This document shows, in pieces, positions 1 through 9,136 of a stretch of DNA of 36,012 nt; position 1 is the stretch's first letter, and each line of letters opens with the position of its first letter. The notes under the pieces are model-generated. The model worked only from the letters and a program-made list of their open reading frames with translations, made no database searches and was not told where the DNA came from. The stretch is from Flavobacteriaceae bacterium. GTDB taxonomy: Bacteria; Bacteroidota; Bacteroidia; Flavobacteriales; Flavobacteriaceae. The position numbers and the translations under genes were made by a program. The stretch covers positions 1-36,012 of the forward strand of contig NZMG01000056.1 of the NCBI GenBank assembly GCA_002694465.1, read 5' to 3'.

Positions 1-2234
1 GAATGCCCACTTACCAATTGGGAGCGCAATACCCTCATAATTATATTAAAAAACTGGACTTAACCCTTCGGTTTTTACCACGTCCTGCCGACTATCTCTT
101 CCTTTATTTTATTGGGATGTATATTTTATTTATGGTCATGAAAATTGATTATAAATTGGCTTTTTTAGGTGCCTTGGCCTTCGGATTTTCTACCTATCTC
201 ATTATTATTTTGGGCGTTGGACACAACGCAAAAGCGCACGCCATCGCTTATATGCCTTTGGTTTTAAGCGGTATTATACTCACATTTAAAGGAAAGTATT
301 TGCAAGGATTTTTGTTAACTACAATAGCCATGGGGCTAGAATTGGTAGCGAATCACTATCAAATGACCTACTATTTATTGCTACTAGTACTATGCTTGGG
401 GATTGCCTATTTAATAGATGCTTACAAAAAGAAGATGTTGCCACATTTTTTCAAGTCGGTGGGAATAATGATGGTAGCTGTAATCCTCGCGTTAGGATTA
501 AACAGCACTAATTTAATGGCAACTAAGGAATATGCAGATGTTTCCACCCGTGGGAAAAGTGAATTAACTATAAATCCGGACCGTACCCAAAAAGTCTCTA
601 CAGACGGTTTAGATTATGAATATATCACTCAATATAGCTACGGAATAGCAGAAAGTTTTAATCTATTTATTCCTCGTTTTATGGGTGGTGGAACTTCGGA
701 AGCATTTCCAGAAGATTCTGAAACCATTAACGAGCTCCTAAAAATGGGTGCCAACCTGCAGGAAGCCAATCAAATTTTAAATCAAATCCCTATGTACTGG
801 GGCGAACAACCCATTGTAGCTGCACCTGCCTATATTGGAGCGGTTGTCATATTCTTAGCGGTCATAGGATTGTTTTTAATTAGAGGAAGGTTAAAATGGT
901 GGGCAGTTTCGGGGTTATTGTTAAGCTTGTTCCTTTCCTGGGGGGATAATTTTAAATTTCTCACCGAATTTTTTATCAACTATATTCCATTATACAATAA
1001 GTTTCGAGCGGTTTCTTCCATTCAAGTGATTATAGAATTGGTCGTTCCAATTATTGCGGTTGTGGGGCTTCATCAATTTTTTAATGATGTCAACTCAAAA
1101 GAAAAGAAAAAGAAGGCGTTACTATTTAGCACATATATTGTAGGAGGATTAGGGATTATTTTTCTCCTTGGGAAATCGTTGTTATTCAGTTTTTCTAGTC
1201 CGTACGATTCTTTCTTCATTGACGAAATGGGAATGGAGTTTGTCGATGCCATAAGAGCAGATAGGATGAGTCTGTTTACAACTGACGCCATTCGTTCCTT
1301 AGTTTTTGTTTTACTTACCGCAGGAACTTTATGGTTATTGCTTCAGAAAAAACTAAAAGAAACCCTTGCAGTTGCAGTTTTAGCGCTATTAGTTGTTATA
1401 GACTTAGTAGGAGTGGACAAACGATATGTAAACAATGAAGATTTTGTATCGAAAAGAGTGATGGAACAACCGTTTCAGGTAACGGAAGGAGATTCTAAAA
1501 TCCAAAAGGATTCGGATTACTTTAGAGTATATGACGCCACTACCGATGCATTTAATAGTGGGCGCGCCAGTTTCTTTTACAATGCCTTAGGTGGGTATCA
1601 CGCGGCAAAAATGGGAAGAATGCGCGATTTGTACGATTTTTATCTCGATCGAGGAAATATCGAAATTTTGAGCATGTTTAATGTAAAATACATTTTGGTT
1701 CCCGATAATAAAGGAGGAATCGATGCACAGCAAAACCCTTATGCTAACGGGCCTGCTTGGTTTGTAGAAGGGGTGATGCCAGCCAACAATACCAACGAAG
1801 AAATTTTAAACTTGGATAGTCTGGATACCAAAAAAATTGCAGTGATTCATAAAGACTATTTGGATAAAATCCCTGTGAAGGAAGTTACCCGTGATACATT
1901 AGCTACAATTGATATTACTGAATTCAAACCCAACCGACTTGTATACGAAACGGCAACAGAATCAGATCAATTAGCCATATTTTCTGAAGTGTACTACCCC
2001 AAGGGATGGAATGCCTATATCGATGGTGAGCCAGCGGAACATTTTAGAGCGAATTACGTCCTAAGGGCGATGGTGATTCCAGCAGGAATACACACCATCG
2101 AATTTAAATTTGAACCTGAAGTAATAGCAAAAGGCAGCACCTATAGTTTGATAAGTTTTGTATTGTTATTATTACTACTTTTAGGTGGTCTCTTTTTTCA
2201 GTGGAGAAAATCTAAATCTGTAAGAGAAACTTAG
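1..2234 (+). CDS. YfhO-family polytopic membrane protein, 5' end outside window
   Basis: Multi-pass membrane protein of the YfhO type (bacterial GT-C-like family, usually about 800-850 residues), probably acting on surface glycans or lipid-linked sugars. The frame is open to the left edge. The 743 codons read from the ATG at position 3 start inside the protein, so the N-terminal part, where the catalytic acidic loop would lie, is missing. Visible are many hydrophobic helices through roughly residue 480, a soluble region at about 490-700 with the typical late segment around YYPKGWNAYIDG, and a final helix near 712-733 followed by a basic tail. The stop is one base before the ATG of the next gene, so the two are almost certainly cotranscribed and may share a role in polysaccharide or glycolipid synthesis. 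The family is fairly sure; the substrate is unknown. Confidence 0.85.
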   Translation, partial: MPTYQLGAQYPHNYIKKLDLTLRFLPRPADYLFLYFIGMYILFMVMKIDYKLAFLGALAFGFSTYLIIILGVGHNAKAHAIAYMPLVLSGIILTFKGKYLQGFLLTTIAMGLELVANHYQMTYYLLLLVLCLGIAYLIDAYKKKMLPHFFKSVGIMMVAVILALGLNSTNLMATKEYADVSTRGKSELTINPDRTQKVSTDGLDYEYITQYSYGIAESFNLFIPRFMGGGTSEAFPEDSETINELLKMGANLQEANQILNQIPMYWGEQPIVAAPAYIGAVVIFLAVIGLFLIRGRLKWWAVSGLLLSLFLSWGDNFKFLTEFFINYIPLYNKFRAVSSIQVIIELVVPIIAVVGLHQFFNDVNSKEKKKKALLFSTYIVGGLGIIFLLGKSLLFSFSSPYDSFFIDEMGMEFVDAIRADRMSLFTTDAIRSLVFVLLTAGTLWLLLQKKLKETLAVAVLALLVVIDLVGVDKRYVNNEDFVSKRVMEQPFQVTEGDSKIQKDSDYFRVYDATTDAFNSGRASFFYNALGGYHAAKMGRMRDLYDFYLDRGNIEILSMFNVKYILVPDNKGGIDAQQNPYANGPAWFVEGVMPANNTNEEILNLDSLDTKKIAVIHKDYLDKIPVKEVTRDTLATIDITEFKPNRLVYETATESDQLAIFSEVYYPKGWNAYIDGEPAEHFRANYVLRAMVIPAGIHTIEFKFEPEVIAKGSTYSLISFVLLLLLLLGGLFFQWRKSKSVRET

Positions 2235-2235
2235 T

Positions 2236-3537
2236 ATGAAACGTGTGCTCATCATCTGCTACTACTGGCCGCCAGCTGGAGGACCTGGAGTACAACGTTG
2301 GCTAAAATTTGTGAAGTATTTTCGGGATTTTGAGATCGAACCTGTTTTATTTATTCCAAAAAATCCGCATTATCCTATCATAGATGAAAGCCTGTTGGCA
2401 GAGATTCCCAGAGATCTTGAAATTATAAGACATCCCATTAAGGAACCTTATAAATACGCTCGACTGCTTTCCAAAAAGAAAACCAAAAAGATAAGTAGTG
2501 GTATCATTGATGAAAAAAAGCCATCGGTGATAGAAAAACTCCTTTTATATGCTCGTGGAAACCTTTTTATCCCAGATGCACGCATTGGCTGGGTAGCCCC
2601 TTCAGTGAAAATTTTAACGAAGTACCTTTCGGAAAATAAAGATATTGATACCCTTATAACAACCGGACCACCCCATAGTCTTCATTTAATTGGGGTGGAA
2701 TTAAAAGAGCAATTAAAACTCAAATGGATTGCCGATTTTAGAGACCCCTGGACAACAATTCATTACCATAAATCCCTTCGATTGAGTAAATCGGCTCAAA
2801 AAAAACACGAAAAACTAGAAAAAAAGGTGTTGCAAGCGGCAGATTTGGTTGTTGTAACTAGCCCAACGACACAGCAAGATTTTAGGGAGCTCACGTCAAA
2901 ACCTGTGGAAGTGATTACCAACGGATTTGACACTTCGGAAAATAAAGAGGTGCTATTGGATTCAAAATTTAGTTTGGTACACATCGGTTCGTTGTTAAGT
3001 AATCGAAACCCAAAATTGTTATGGAAAGTACTTTCAGAATTAAAAAATGAAGTCAACGGTTTTTCAAATGATTTAGAACTAAAATTGGTGGGTTTAGTTT
3101 CAAAAGATGTTAAAGAAGAAATTCAGAAATCTCACCTTTCTGAAAATGTTGTATTACCGGGATATGTATCACACCAGGAGGCTATTTCCTTTCAGAATAG
3201 CGCCCAAGTTTTGTTGTTAATTGAAATGAACAAGGAAGAAACCAGTGCTATTATTCCCGGAAAGTTGTTTGAATACCTTCGCTCCAAGCGTCCTATTGTA
3301 GCCATAGGACCTGAAAAAAGTGATATAGAAGGAATCTTAAAGGAAACGAAAGCAGGGGAGTACTTCACTTATACTAATGAAGTTGCTTTGAAAAAATCTA
3401 TAGCAGAAAAATACAATCGTTACAAAAGCGGAAAACTTGCTGCGACCACATCGAGTATTGATGGGTATAGCCGAAAATCCCTCACACAGAAAATGGCTAC
3501 ATTAATAAAGGACTTAAAAAACGAAACCCCCACCTAG
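2236..3537 (+). CDS. GT4-like glycosyltransferase
   Basis: A 433-residue protein with a two-domain GT-B architecture. The N-terminal Rossmann half opens with a beta strand followed by the YYWPPAGGPGVQR glycine-rich loop typical of GT4-like acceptor domains, then WIADFRDPW near residue 165. The C-terminal half carries ITNGFD, an HIGSL strand near 250, PGYVSH near 310, and an E-rich donor-site segment with PGKLFEYLRSKRPIVAIGP near 355, as expected for nucleotide-sugar binding. No signal peptide or membrane helix is evident, so it should act at the cytoplasmic face. It starts one base after the YfhO-like gene, suggesting one operon. Donor and acceptor sugars cannot be told from sequence. Its last codons overlap the terminator of the convergent gene. 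Confidence 0.9.
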   Translation: MKRVLIICYYWPPAGGPGVQRWLKFVKYFRDFEIEPVLFIPKNPHYPIIDESLLAEIPRDLEIIRHPIKEPYKYARLLSKKKTKKISSGIIDEKKPSVIEKLLLYARGNLFIPDARIGWVAPSVKILTKYLSENKDIDTLITTGPPHSLHLIGVELKEQLKLKWIADFRDPWTTIHYHKSLRLSKSAQKKHEKLEKKVLQAADLVVVTSPTTQQDFRELTSKPVEVITNGFDTSENKEVLLDSKFSLVHIGSLLSNRNPKLLWKVLSELKNEVNGFSNDLELKLVGLVSKDVKEEIQKSHLSENVVLPGYVSHQEAISFQNSAQVLLLIEMNKEETSAIIPGKLFEYLRSKRPIVAIGPEKSDIEGILKETKAGEYFTYTNEVALKKSIAEKYNRYKSGKLAATTSSIDGYSRKSLTQKMATLIKDLKNETPT

Positions 3538-3562
3538 GCTATTACGCTTCGGCGAGGGTTTC
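3515..3562 (-). terminator. Rho-independent terminator of the 3585-4817 gene
   Basis: Read on the minus strand, GAAACCCTCGCC and GGTGGGGGTTTC form a 12-bp stem with two G-U pairs, followed by G and six T. The T-run and 3' arm lie inside the last codons of the convergent plus-strand glycosyltransferase gene. On the plus strand the stem has mismatches and no T-run, so it acts one way. Confidence 0.75.
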
Positions 3563-3584
3563 TCACTAACCAACCAAAAAATCT

Positions 3585-4817
3585 TTATCCACGACCTCTT
3601 TTTTGTACGGTACTTTTTGAGTTTGAAGTAGTGGTCTTTCTACTACTTGTAGTAGATCGGGTGCTTTTATTTGTACTACGTTTAACCGTTGTGCTTCTAC
3701 TTGTAACTGTAGGCTTTGTTCTACTTGCCTTTGGTTTTGAATATGTAGAAGGTTTTCCTCTATTTACAGTTGGGCGACTCTTACCATAATCCTTTATTAC
3801 TTTTGGACGTGTGGTATTTGAATTAGGTCTCCCTTTGGAGGAATTACCACTATAGCTAGGTCTAGCGCTATCAACTTTAGGTTTTTCTCTTGACACATTG
3901 CCATCATACTTTGGCCTAGCGTTAGAAGGATTCCCACGATTTACCGTTGGACGACCTTTGTTTTCTTTATCAAACTTAGGCCGTGCGTTTGTTGTTACAG
4001 GTCTTCCCTTGGAGGTATTCCCATAAGTACTTGGTCTTGAATTACTAGCAATTCCATCTCTATCATTTCGTTTGTTATAACGCGCCGCTGTATTTTCACG
4101 GTTTGGCTTATAATCTCTGTTAGCCACAGTTCTTCCGTCTTTATAATGAACTCTACTTCCTACACGAGCAAATTCTCTCCGACCGTTTCTGTAGTTTTTA
4201 AATCCTCTTCTATAGTAATCTCTGTGATGGTGATACGAATATCTTACAGGACGATAATATCTACGGTAAGGGTAATCATAAACAATACAGTGACTATAAA
4301 AAGGTCTCGCATAATACACGTGCCAAGGACGATATACATAGGTTGTGTACCAAGGACTAATAAAGCCAGTGTAATGTGAATAATAGCCATAGTGGTTATA
4401 GTATATATGCATTCCACCTACACGCACAATACGTCTGTTGGTATATCGAATTTCTACGCTACCTGCTTGAACAATCCTTCCGTATTCGTCATAATAAATA
4501 GGAACTTCTTCAACTTGTATCACAGCACCATAATCATCGTACTGTACATAAGCATCATAATTATATCCTGAATTGTAGGAGATACTTACGTTGGGCGAAT
4601 TAATACTTACGTTTACATTGCTTCCTTGATTAGGTCCAACGTAAACAAAGTCGAATTGACCATCTGGAAATACTGAAAATTCTACACCGCCTTCCACAAA
4701 AATGTAGGATTGACCGTTGTTAAAACTTCCGTAATAATGGTTTGCATTTTCGCTAGCAGCGTTTACTGAAAAGACCGCTGCGAAGAGTCCGAGTACGAGT
4801 GCTGTTACTTTTTTCAT
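3585..4817 (-). CDS. secreted protein with Tyr/His-rich core and Arg-Pro repeat tail
   Basis: A 410-residue protein, probably a conserved flavobacterial family of unknown function. I chose the ATG at 4817 rather than one 51 bases upstream, because it puts a clean signal peptide (MKKVTALVLGLFAAVFSVNA) at the start. Residues about 25-160 are rich in Gly, Asn, Tyr and Val with repeated short beta-like phrases (VEIRYTNRRIVRVGGMHIYY). About 160-215 is Tyr/His/Arg-rich (YSYHHHRDYYRRG). From about 250 to the end the chain is low-complexity, with degenerate repeats of the form xRPxxxxGNxSKGRP followed by a Thr/Ser/Lys/Arg tail, giving a very basic C-terminus. It may bind the envelope, polyanions or DNA, but this is a guess. 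It has a sigma-54-like promoter and its own terminator, so it is likely monocistronic. Confidence 0.8.
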   Translation of the reverse strand: MKKVTALVLGLFAAVFSVNAASENANHYYGSFNNGQSYIFVEGGVEFSVFPDGQFDFVYVGPNQGSNVNVSINSPNVSISYNSGYNYDAYVQYDDYGAVIQVEEVPIYYDEYGRIVQAGSVEIRYTNRRIVRVGGMHIYYNHYGYYSHYTGFISPWYTTYVYRPWHVYYARPFYSHCIVYDYPYRRYYRPVRYSYHHHRDYYRRGFKNYRNGRREFARVGSRVHYKDGRTVANRDYKPNRENTAARYNKRNDRDGIASNSRPSTYGNTSKGRPVTTNARPKFDKENKGRPTVNRGNPSNARPKYDGNVSREKPKVDSARPSYSGNSSKGRPNSNTTRPKVIKDYGKSRPTVNRGKPSTYSKPKASRTKPTVTSRSTTVKRSTNKSTRSTTSSRKTTTSNSKSTVQKRGRG

Positions 4818-4834
4818 AATCTTAATTTTTAAAG

Positions 4835-4850
4835 CCTGTTTTGCAACAGG
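4835..4850 (-). other. 5' leader hairpin
   Basis: CCTGTT and AACAGG, separated by four bases, form a 6-bp hairpin 17 bases upstream of the start codon at 4817. It lies in the predicted leader of the secreted repeat protein, where it could affect translation or stability. The structure is visible; the role is not known. Confidence 0.4.
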
Positions 4851-4902
4851 GAGGGTTTGTACTTGCATTCTTTTTTGGTTGCCGTGTACATTTTATAAAT
4901 AA

Positions 4903-4917
4903 CCAACGACCGTGCCA
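4903..4917 (-). promoter_or_regulatory. sigma-54-like promoter of the 3585-4817 gene
   Basis: The minus strand reads TGGCACGGTCGTTGG. The -24 box TGGCACG is perfect and the spacing to the -12 box is canonical (TGGCAC-N5-TTGC), but the -12 box is TTGG rather than TTGC. A transcript would start near 4891 and leave a leader of about 75 bases. The same -24 box and spacing recur at 5118-5132. Confidence 0.5.
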
Positions 4918-4995
4918 AAAATGAAAACATCTGATTTTGAAAGGGTTTCGAAAGGGGGGATATTGAAAAGATACTTTTTGAGGTAAGTGTGAAAA

Positions 4996-5031
4996 ATAAA
5001 AACCCGCCGTTGTTTTAGAACAATCGACGGG
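4996..5031 (-). terminator. Rho-independent terminator
   Basis: On the minus strand CCCGTCGATTGTT pairs with AACAACGGCGGG (one mismatch and one bulged base) around a 4-base loop, followed by TTTTTATTTTT. It would end the candidate small RNA and also any read-through from the T9SS-cargo gene at 5178-6020. Confidence 0.75.
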
Positions 5032-5107
5032 TAATTAAAAAACTAACCAACCAAAAAACTATATTTTTTAAGTCGCTGCAGTGAACGTTAACTAAAACTG
5101 CAACTGA
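4996..5107 (-). ncRNA. candidate sigma-54-dependent small RNA
   Basis: A stretch of about 110 bases on the minus strand between a strong sigma-54 promoter match (5118-5132) and a strong terminator (5003-5031 plus T-run). It has no ATG and no plausible reading frame. It contains the 17-nt string TTTTTTGGTTGGTTAGT, found again immediately 3' of the stop of the neighbouring gene at 3585. The simplest reading is a free-standing non-coding transcript. Alternatives are a 3'-UTR-derived RNA of the upstream T9SS-cargo gene, or a long attenuated leader for the 3585-4817 gene. Promoter and terminator are seen in sequence; the RNA itself is inferred. Confidence 0.4.
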
Positions 5108-5117
5108 TATATATAAA

Positions 5118-5132
5118 GCAATTGGCGTGCCA
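5118..5132 (-). promoter_or_regulatory. sigma-54 (RpoN) promoter, near-perfect
   Basis: The minus strand reads TGGCACGCCAATTGCTTT, matching the known TGGCACG-N4-TTGC consensus at -24 and -12 with exact spacing. It lies 46 bases past the stop of the upstream same-strand gene and points into a segment with no coding capacity that ends in a terminator. Activity would need RpoN and an enhancer-binding activator; neither is in this window. Confidence 0.6.
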
Positions 5133-5177
5133 AAGTTTTTGGTACGTATTAAAGTTTTCTTAAATAAAGGAGAGAAG

Positions 5178-6020
5178 TTACTTAATAATAAACCTATCAG
5201 TCTTCAAAACGTTGCCTTCTGAAAGGACTTGATAGAAATACAACCCCGATGAATACTGCATCGCATCGATAGTATAGTAATCTTTTAAGATAATTTCTTC
5301 GGTTACTAATCTACATGAAACATCAAATATTTTAATAGTATCAATCTCACTTTCCTCTGGAAATTGTAGAATTGAGGTTTTGGTTACAGGGTTGGGGTAA
5401 ATTATAATTTGATTTTCAATATAAGATTCTATATCTAGATAAATACATTCTGTAAAATCGTTAAAAAAATATGTATTGCCATTTTTAGTAAAGCAAGATA
5501 ACAAAGCACCAGAATCAACTCCTTGTCCTCCTGGCACAAATGCTCGAGTGCTTCCAATTCCTTCAATCCACAATTCTCCTTCGTCAAATTCAATTACAAT
5601 CCTATTCATTCCGGCGATAAACTCAATAGTTTTACTTACCACAGTCATTTCTTCTAAATACGGATCACTAGTAGCATAGCAAGGATTCCATATTCCTTCT
5701 AAATCAAAGGTATAAGTGTCTCCTACCTCCAAGGTGAAGTCAATTATCACTAATTCATCACTTATGCCATCCTGTTGAGAATAAACCTTACCATCCTCTT
5801 CTCTAAAACGACAATACATAAGGGAAATATCATAATAAGTTTTTCCATTTATTTCTGTAGTTCCAATTATTTGATGAGAGTAGTTTGTTGGAGGGCCACC
5901 AAAACCATCAAGACCTACAATGTTCCATAAATTTCCTTCTTGAAACATGGAGATAAACTCATCTTGCGAAAAAGCAGCAATTGAAAGAAAAAAAACGATA
6001 AAAGAATAGAAAATTTTCAT
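5178..6020 (-). CDS. secreted protein with T9SS type A C-terminal sorting domain
   Basis: A 280-residue protein with a signal peptide (about residues 1-18, ending AAFSQ). The middle domain, about residues 20-195, has no recognised function; it carries scattered Cys residues and phrases such as YYDISLMYC. The C-terminus, from about residue 205, is a typical type IX secretion tail: YPNPVTKTSILQFP, then an IKIFD strand, a SSGLYFYQV phrase and a final FIIK. This tail directs export across the outer membrane by the PorSS/T9SS machine and is then usually removed. The gene starts 31 bases after the uvrA stop on the same strand, with no terminator visible between, so it could be expressed by read-through or from a promoter inside uvrA. 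Confidence 0.88.
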   Translation of the reverse strand: MKIFYSFIVFFLSIAAFSQDEFISMFQEGNLWNIVGLDGFGGPPTNYSHQIIGTTEINGKTYYDISLMYCRFREEDGKVYSQQDGISDELVIIDFTLEVGDTYTFDLEGIWNPCYATSDPYLEEMTVVSKTIEFIAGMNRIVIEFDEGELWIEGIGSTRAFVPGGQGVDSGALLSCFTKNGNTYFFNDFTECIYLDIESYIENQIIIYPNPVTKTSILQFPEESEIDTIKIFDVSCRLVTEEIILKDYYTIDAMQYSSGLYFYQVLSEGNVLKTDRFIIK

Positions 6021-6051
6021 AACTCCCCAGTTATTGGTTATTATAAAAATA

Positions 6052-8829
6052 CTAAATCTTTTCCTTTAAATAGCTGGCTGTGTAGGATTTTGTGTTTTTT
6101 GCCACTTCTTCTGGAGTCCCTTGGGCTATGACCTCGCCACCTTTTTCCCCGCCTTCTAACCCTAAGTCAATAATGTGGTCGGCGCATTTTATTAAATCGA
6201 GATTGTGTTCCACCACGATGACGGTGTGTCCTTTGTCTAGAAGCGCATAAAAGGAAGCCAATAATTTTTGAATATCATGAAAATGGAGTCCCGTGGTAGG
6301 CTCATCAAATATAAACAGTGCTTTGTCTTTGGTATTTCCTTTAATTAAAAAGGACGCCAATTTAATCCGTTGCGCTTCCCCGCCTGAGAGGGTAGAGGAG
6401 CTCTGTCCTAATTGTACATACCCTAATCCCACATCTTGAAGCGGTTGCAGTTTATTGGTAATTTTAGTTTCGTTATGTAATGAAAAGAATGCAATAGCAT
6501 CATCCACCGTCATCGAAAGTACGTCGTGTATGTTTTTTTCGTGGAATTGCACTTCCAACACTTCTTTTTTGAAACGTCTTCCATTACACGTATCACACTC
6601 CAAATGTACATCGGCCATAAACTGCATTTCAATAGTGACCTCGCCTTCGCCTTTACAAGTTTCGCAACGTCCGCCATCAACATTAAAACTGAAATGCTTC
6701 GCTTGATACCCACGTATATCGCTTAATTTTTGTGAAGCAAATAAATTCCGAATATCATCATACGCCTTTATATAGGTCACCGGATTGGATCGGCTAGAAC
6801 GACCAATGGGGTTTTGATCGATAAACTCGACTGTTTTTATACTACTGAAGTTTCCTTTTAACTCACTAAACTGTCCGGGCTTTTCCCCATAGCCTCCAAT
6901 CTCCCGAAGCAAGGCAGGATATACAATCTTTTTTACCAAGGTACTCTTTCCGCTGCCCGAAACTCCTGTAACAGCGGTAAAAACTCCCAACGGAAAACGA
7001 ACATTAATATTCTTCAGGTTATTATGGCGTGCTCCGATAATTTCTATAGCCGATTTTGAAGTTCGACGTTTTACGGGTACTTTAATTTGCATCTCGCCGT
7101 TTAGATATTTTGCGGTAAGAGAATCACTTTTTAAAATATCTTCAAAAGTTCCTTCGGCTACTATTTCTCCACCAAAGGTTCCGGCCTCGGGGCCAATATC
7201 AATAATAGCATCGGCTGCTTTCATTATTTCTTCGTCATGTTCCACAACAATCACAGTGTTTCCTAGATCTCGTAGGGATTTTAAGACGCCAATGAGTCTT
7301 TCAGTGTCTTTTGGATGTAATCCAATACTAGGCTCATCGAGTATATACATAGATCCCACTAAACTACTCCCCAACGAAGTGGCTAAATTAATTCGTTGGG
7401 ATTCCCCTCCCGAAAGCGTATTACTCTTCCTGTTCAGGGTGAGATAGCTTAGTCCTACGTCCATTAAAAAACGAAGACGGTTATTAATTTCTATAAGCAA
7501 ACGTTTTGCTACTTTTTGCTCATACTCGTTGAGTTCTATGTTTTTGAAGAAATCGGCGACTTTATCGAGCGGAAGTTCCACCAATTCTTGAAGGGATTTA
7601 CCATTAATTTTAACGTATCCCGCTTCAGGGCGAAGTCGTTTCCCTTTACAAGTTACGCATTTAGTTTTACCTCGATAGCGAGATAACATCACCCGATTTT
7701 GAATTTTATAGCTTTTCGATTCTAAAAAGGAAAAGAAATCGTTGAGCCCTTCAAAATACTGATTTCCTTCCCAAACGAGTTTTTGTTGTTCTTCAGTAAG
7801 TTCGAACCAAGGTTTGTGTATTGGGAAGTCAAATTTATAGGCATTATTTACCAAAGTATCTCGATACCAACCCATACTTTCGCCCCGCCAAGGGAAGATA
7901 GCGTTTTCATAAATAGAAAGCCCCGTATTGGGTATTACTAAATCCTCATCGATCCCAATAACATCTCCATAGCCTTCACAAGTTGGGCAGGCCCCATACG
8001 GATTATTAAAACTGAACAGATGCACATTGGGCTCCATAAAAGTAATCCCATCGGCTTCAAAACGGTTGTTGAATTCTTTTTGTTTACCGTCTGAAAGGTG
8101 TTCAATATATAATTCGCCCTTTCCTTCAAAAAAGGCAATTTGCACGGCATCGGCAAGTCTATTGTAAAAGTCTTCATCATTTTGTGTGATGACTCGATCT
8201 ATGACCAATTGAATTTCCTTTGGAAAGGATTTTCCTTTTAATTCATCCAATCGAACCACTTGGCCTTCCATTTTTACACGCGCATATCCTTGTTGTGCCA
8301 GTGTTTTTAGTTTATTCTCCATGGTTCTTCCTTCCTCTAAATGGATAGGAGCGAGGAGAAGAAGTTTTTCACCTTCAGGAAGTGTTTTAATGTAGGTGAC
8401 GACATCGGTCACGGTATCCTTTTTCACCAACTTTCCTGACACAGGTGAGTAAGTAGTGCCAATTCTAGTATAAAGGAGTTTAAGGTAGTCGTAAATTTCA
8501 GTTGAAGTTCCTACTGTAGATCGTGGGTTGGTTGCATTAACTTTTTGTTCAATAGCAATGGCAGGCGCAATCCCTTTAATGGCATCTACTTTGGGTTTGT
8601 CTAGTCTTCCTAGAAATTGTCGTGCGTAGGAAGATAGACTTTCTACATAACGCCGTTGGCCCTCGGCATATAACGTATCAAACGCCAAACTCGATTTTCC
8701 GCTACCTGAAAGACCAGTTATTACAACAAGTTTATTTCGTGGAATAGCAACCGTAATATTTTTAAGGTTGTGTAATTTAGCTCCTTGAATAAGGATATTT
8801 TTTTTAATATCTACGGCAGTTTCGATCAA
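6052..8829 (-). CDS. uvrA: excinuclease ABC subunit A
   Basis: The damage-recognition ATPase of UvrABC nucleotide excision repair, 925 residues, close to full family length. It has two ABC modules: an N-terminal Walker [10 protein letters not shown] near residue 39, and a second, GVSGSGKST, near 615. Both signature motifs ([13 protein letters not shown] and [13 protein letters not shown]) and both Walker B regions (LDEPSIGLH and FDEPTTGLH) are intact. Zinc-binding CxxC pairs are visible (CPTC, CVTC, CETC, CDTC). The start appears to be TTG at 8829; no in-frame ATG gives the conserved N-terminus. Many Bacteroidota carry a second UvrA paralogue elsewhere, which cannot be tested here. Regulation is not evident. 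Confidence 0.97.
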   Translation of the reverse strand: MIETAVDIKKNILIQGAKLHNLKNITVAIPRNKLVVITGLSGSGKSSLAFDTLYAEGQRRYVESLSSYARQFLGRLDKPKVDAIKGIAPAIAIEQKVNATNPRSTVGTSTEIYDYLKLLYTRIGTTYSPVSGKLVKKDTVTDVVTYIKTLPEGEKLLLLAPIHLEEGRTMENKLKTLAQQGYARVKMEGQVVRLDELKGKSFPKEIQLVIDRVITQNDEDFYNRLADAVQIAFFEGKGELYIEHLSDGKQKEFNNRFEADGITFMEPNVHLFSFNNPYGACPTCEGYGDVIGIDEDLVIPNTGLSIYENAIFPWRGESMGWYRDTLVNNAYKFDFPIHKPWFELTEEQQKLVWEGNQYFEGLNDFFSFLESKSYKIQNRVMLSRYRGKTKCVTCKGKRLRPEAGYVKINGKSLQELVELPLDKVADFFKNIELNEYEQKVAKRLLIEINNRLRFLMDVGLSYLTLNRKSNTLSGGESQRINLATSLGSSLVGSMYILDEPSIGLHPKDTERLIGVLKSLRDLGNTVIVVEHDEEIMKAADAIIDIGPEAGTFGGEIVAEGTFEDILKSDSLTAKYLNGEMQIKVPVKRRTSKSAIEIIGARHNNLKNINVRFPLGVFTAVTGVSGSGKSTLVKKIVYPALLREIGGYGEKPGQFSELKGNFSSIKTVEFIDQNPIGRSSRSNPVTYIKAYDDIRNLFASQKLSDIRGYQAKHFSFNVDGGRCETCKGEGEVTIEMQFMADVHLECDTCNGRRFKKEVLEVQFHEKNIHDVLSMTVDDAIAFFSLHNETKITNKLQPLQDVGLGYVQLGQSSSTLSGGEAQRIKLASFLIKGNTKDKALFIFDEPTTGLHFHDIQKLLASFYALLDKGHTVIVVEHNLDLIKCADHIIDLGLEGGEKGGEVIAQGTPEEVAKNTKSYTASYLKEKI

Positions 8830-8999
8830 TTTCTTATGGCAATTTTTGCAAAGATACTATATAAGAAGGAGAAAAATAAGCGACTGCTTCATAAAGAAAA
8901 TGGTAACGATGTGTTTTACGACCTATTGTATTTATTAAGGTAATTTAACAATAGAATAGGAGGTTTAACGATATATTTTTCAGAAAAAACGCACTTTTT

Positions 9000-9032
9000 T
9001 TTGTATTTGTAAAATCTTTGTTGTTATATTTA
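9000..9032 (+). promoter_or_regulatory. candidate housekeeping promoter of the ECF sigma gene
   Basis: A -33-like TTTG at 9000-9003 is followed after 21 bases by TATATTTA at 9025-9032, a one-base variant of the Bacteroidota -7 box TAnnTTTG. The predicted leader to the ATG at 9137 is about 95 bases. The rest of the 8830-9136 gap shows no gene. Confidence 0.4.
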
Positions 9033-9136
9033 CCTCCAGTAACACAAAAACCGTTGCCTATAGCATACCATTACTTTTAAATAAACAGATTTACTAGACA
9101 ACCAAAAACCAATAGTTGTTTATTTATTAAAAAAGT

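Noticed and set aside
1073..1291. Minus-strand ORF inside the YfhO-like gene
   Set aside because: A shadow of a clear membrane-protein gene, with no independent support; the same holds for other short antisense ORFs inside uvrA, the BatA-like gene and the receptors.
5178..5230. sigma-54 site as promoter of the T9SS-cargo gene
   Set aside because: The site lies downstream of that gene's stop on the same strand and points away from it.
9090..9125. Copy of the GGTTGGTTAGT motif in the sigma-factor leader
   Set aside because: Only a loose match (AACCAAAAACCAATAG) on the other strand; too weak to count.
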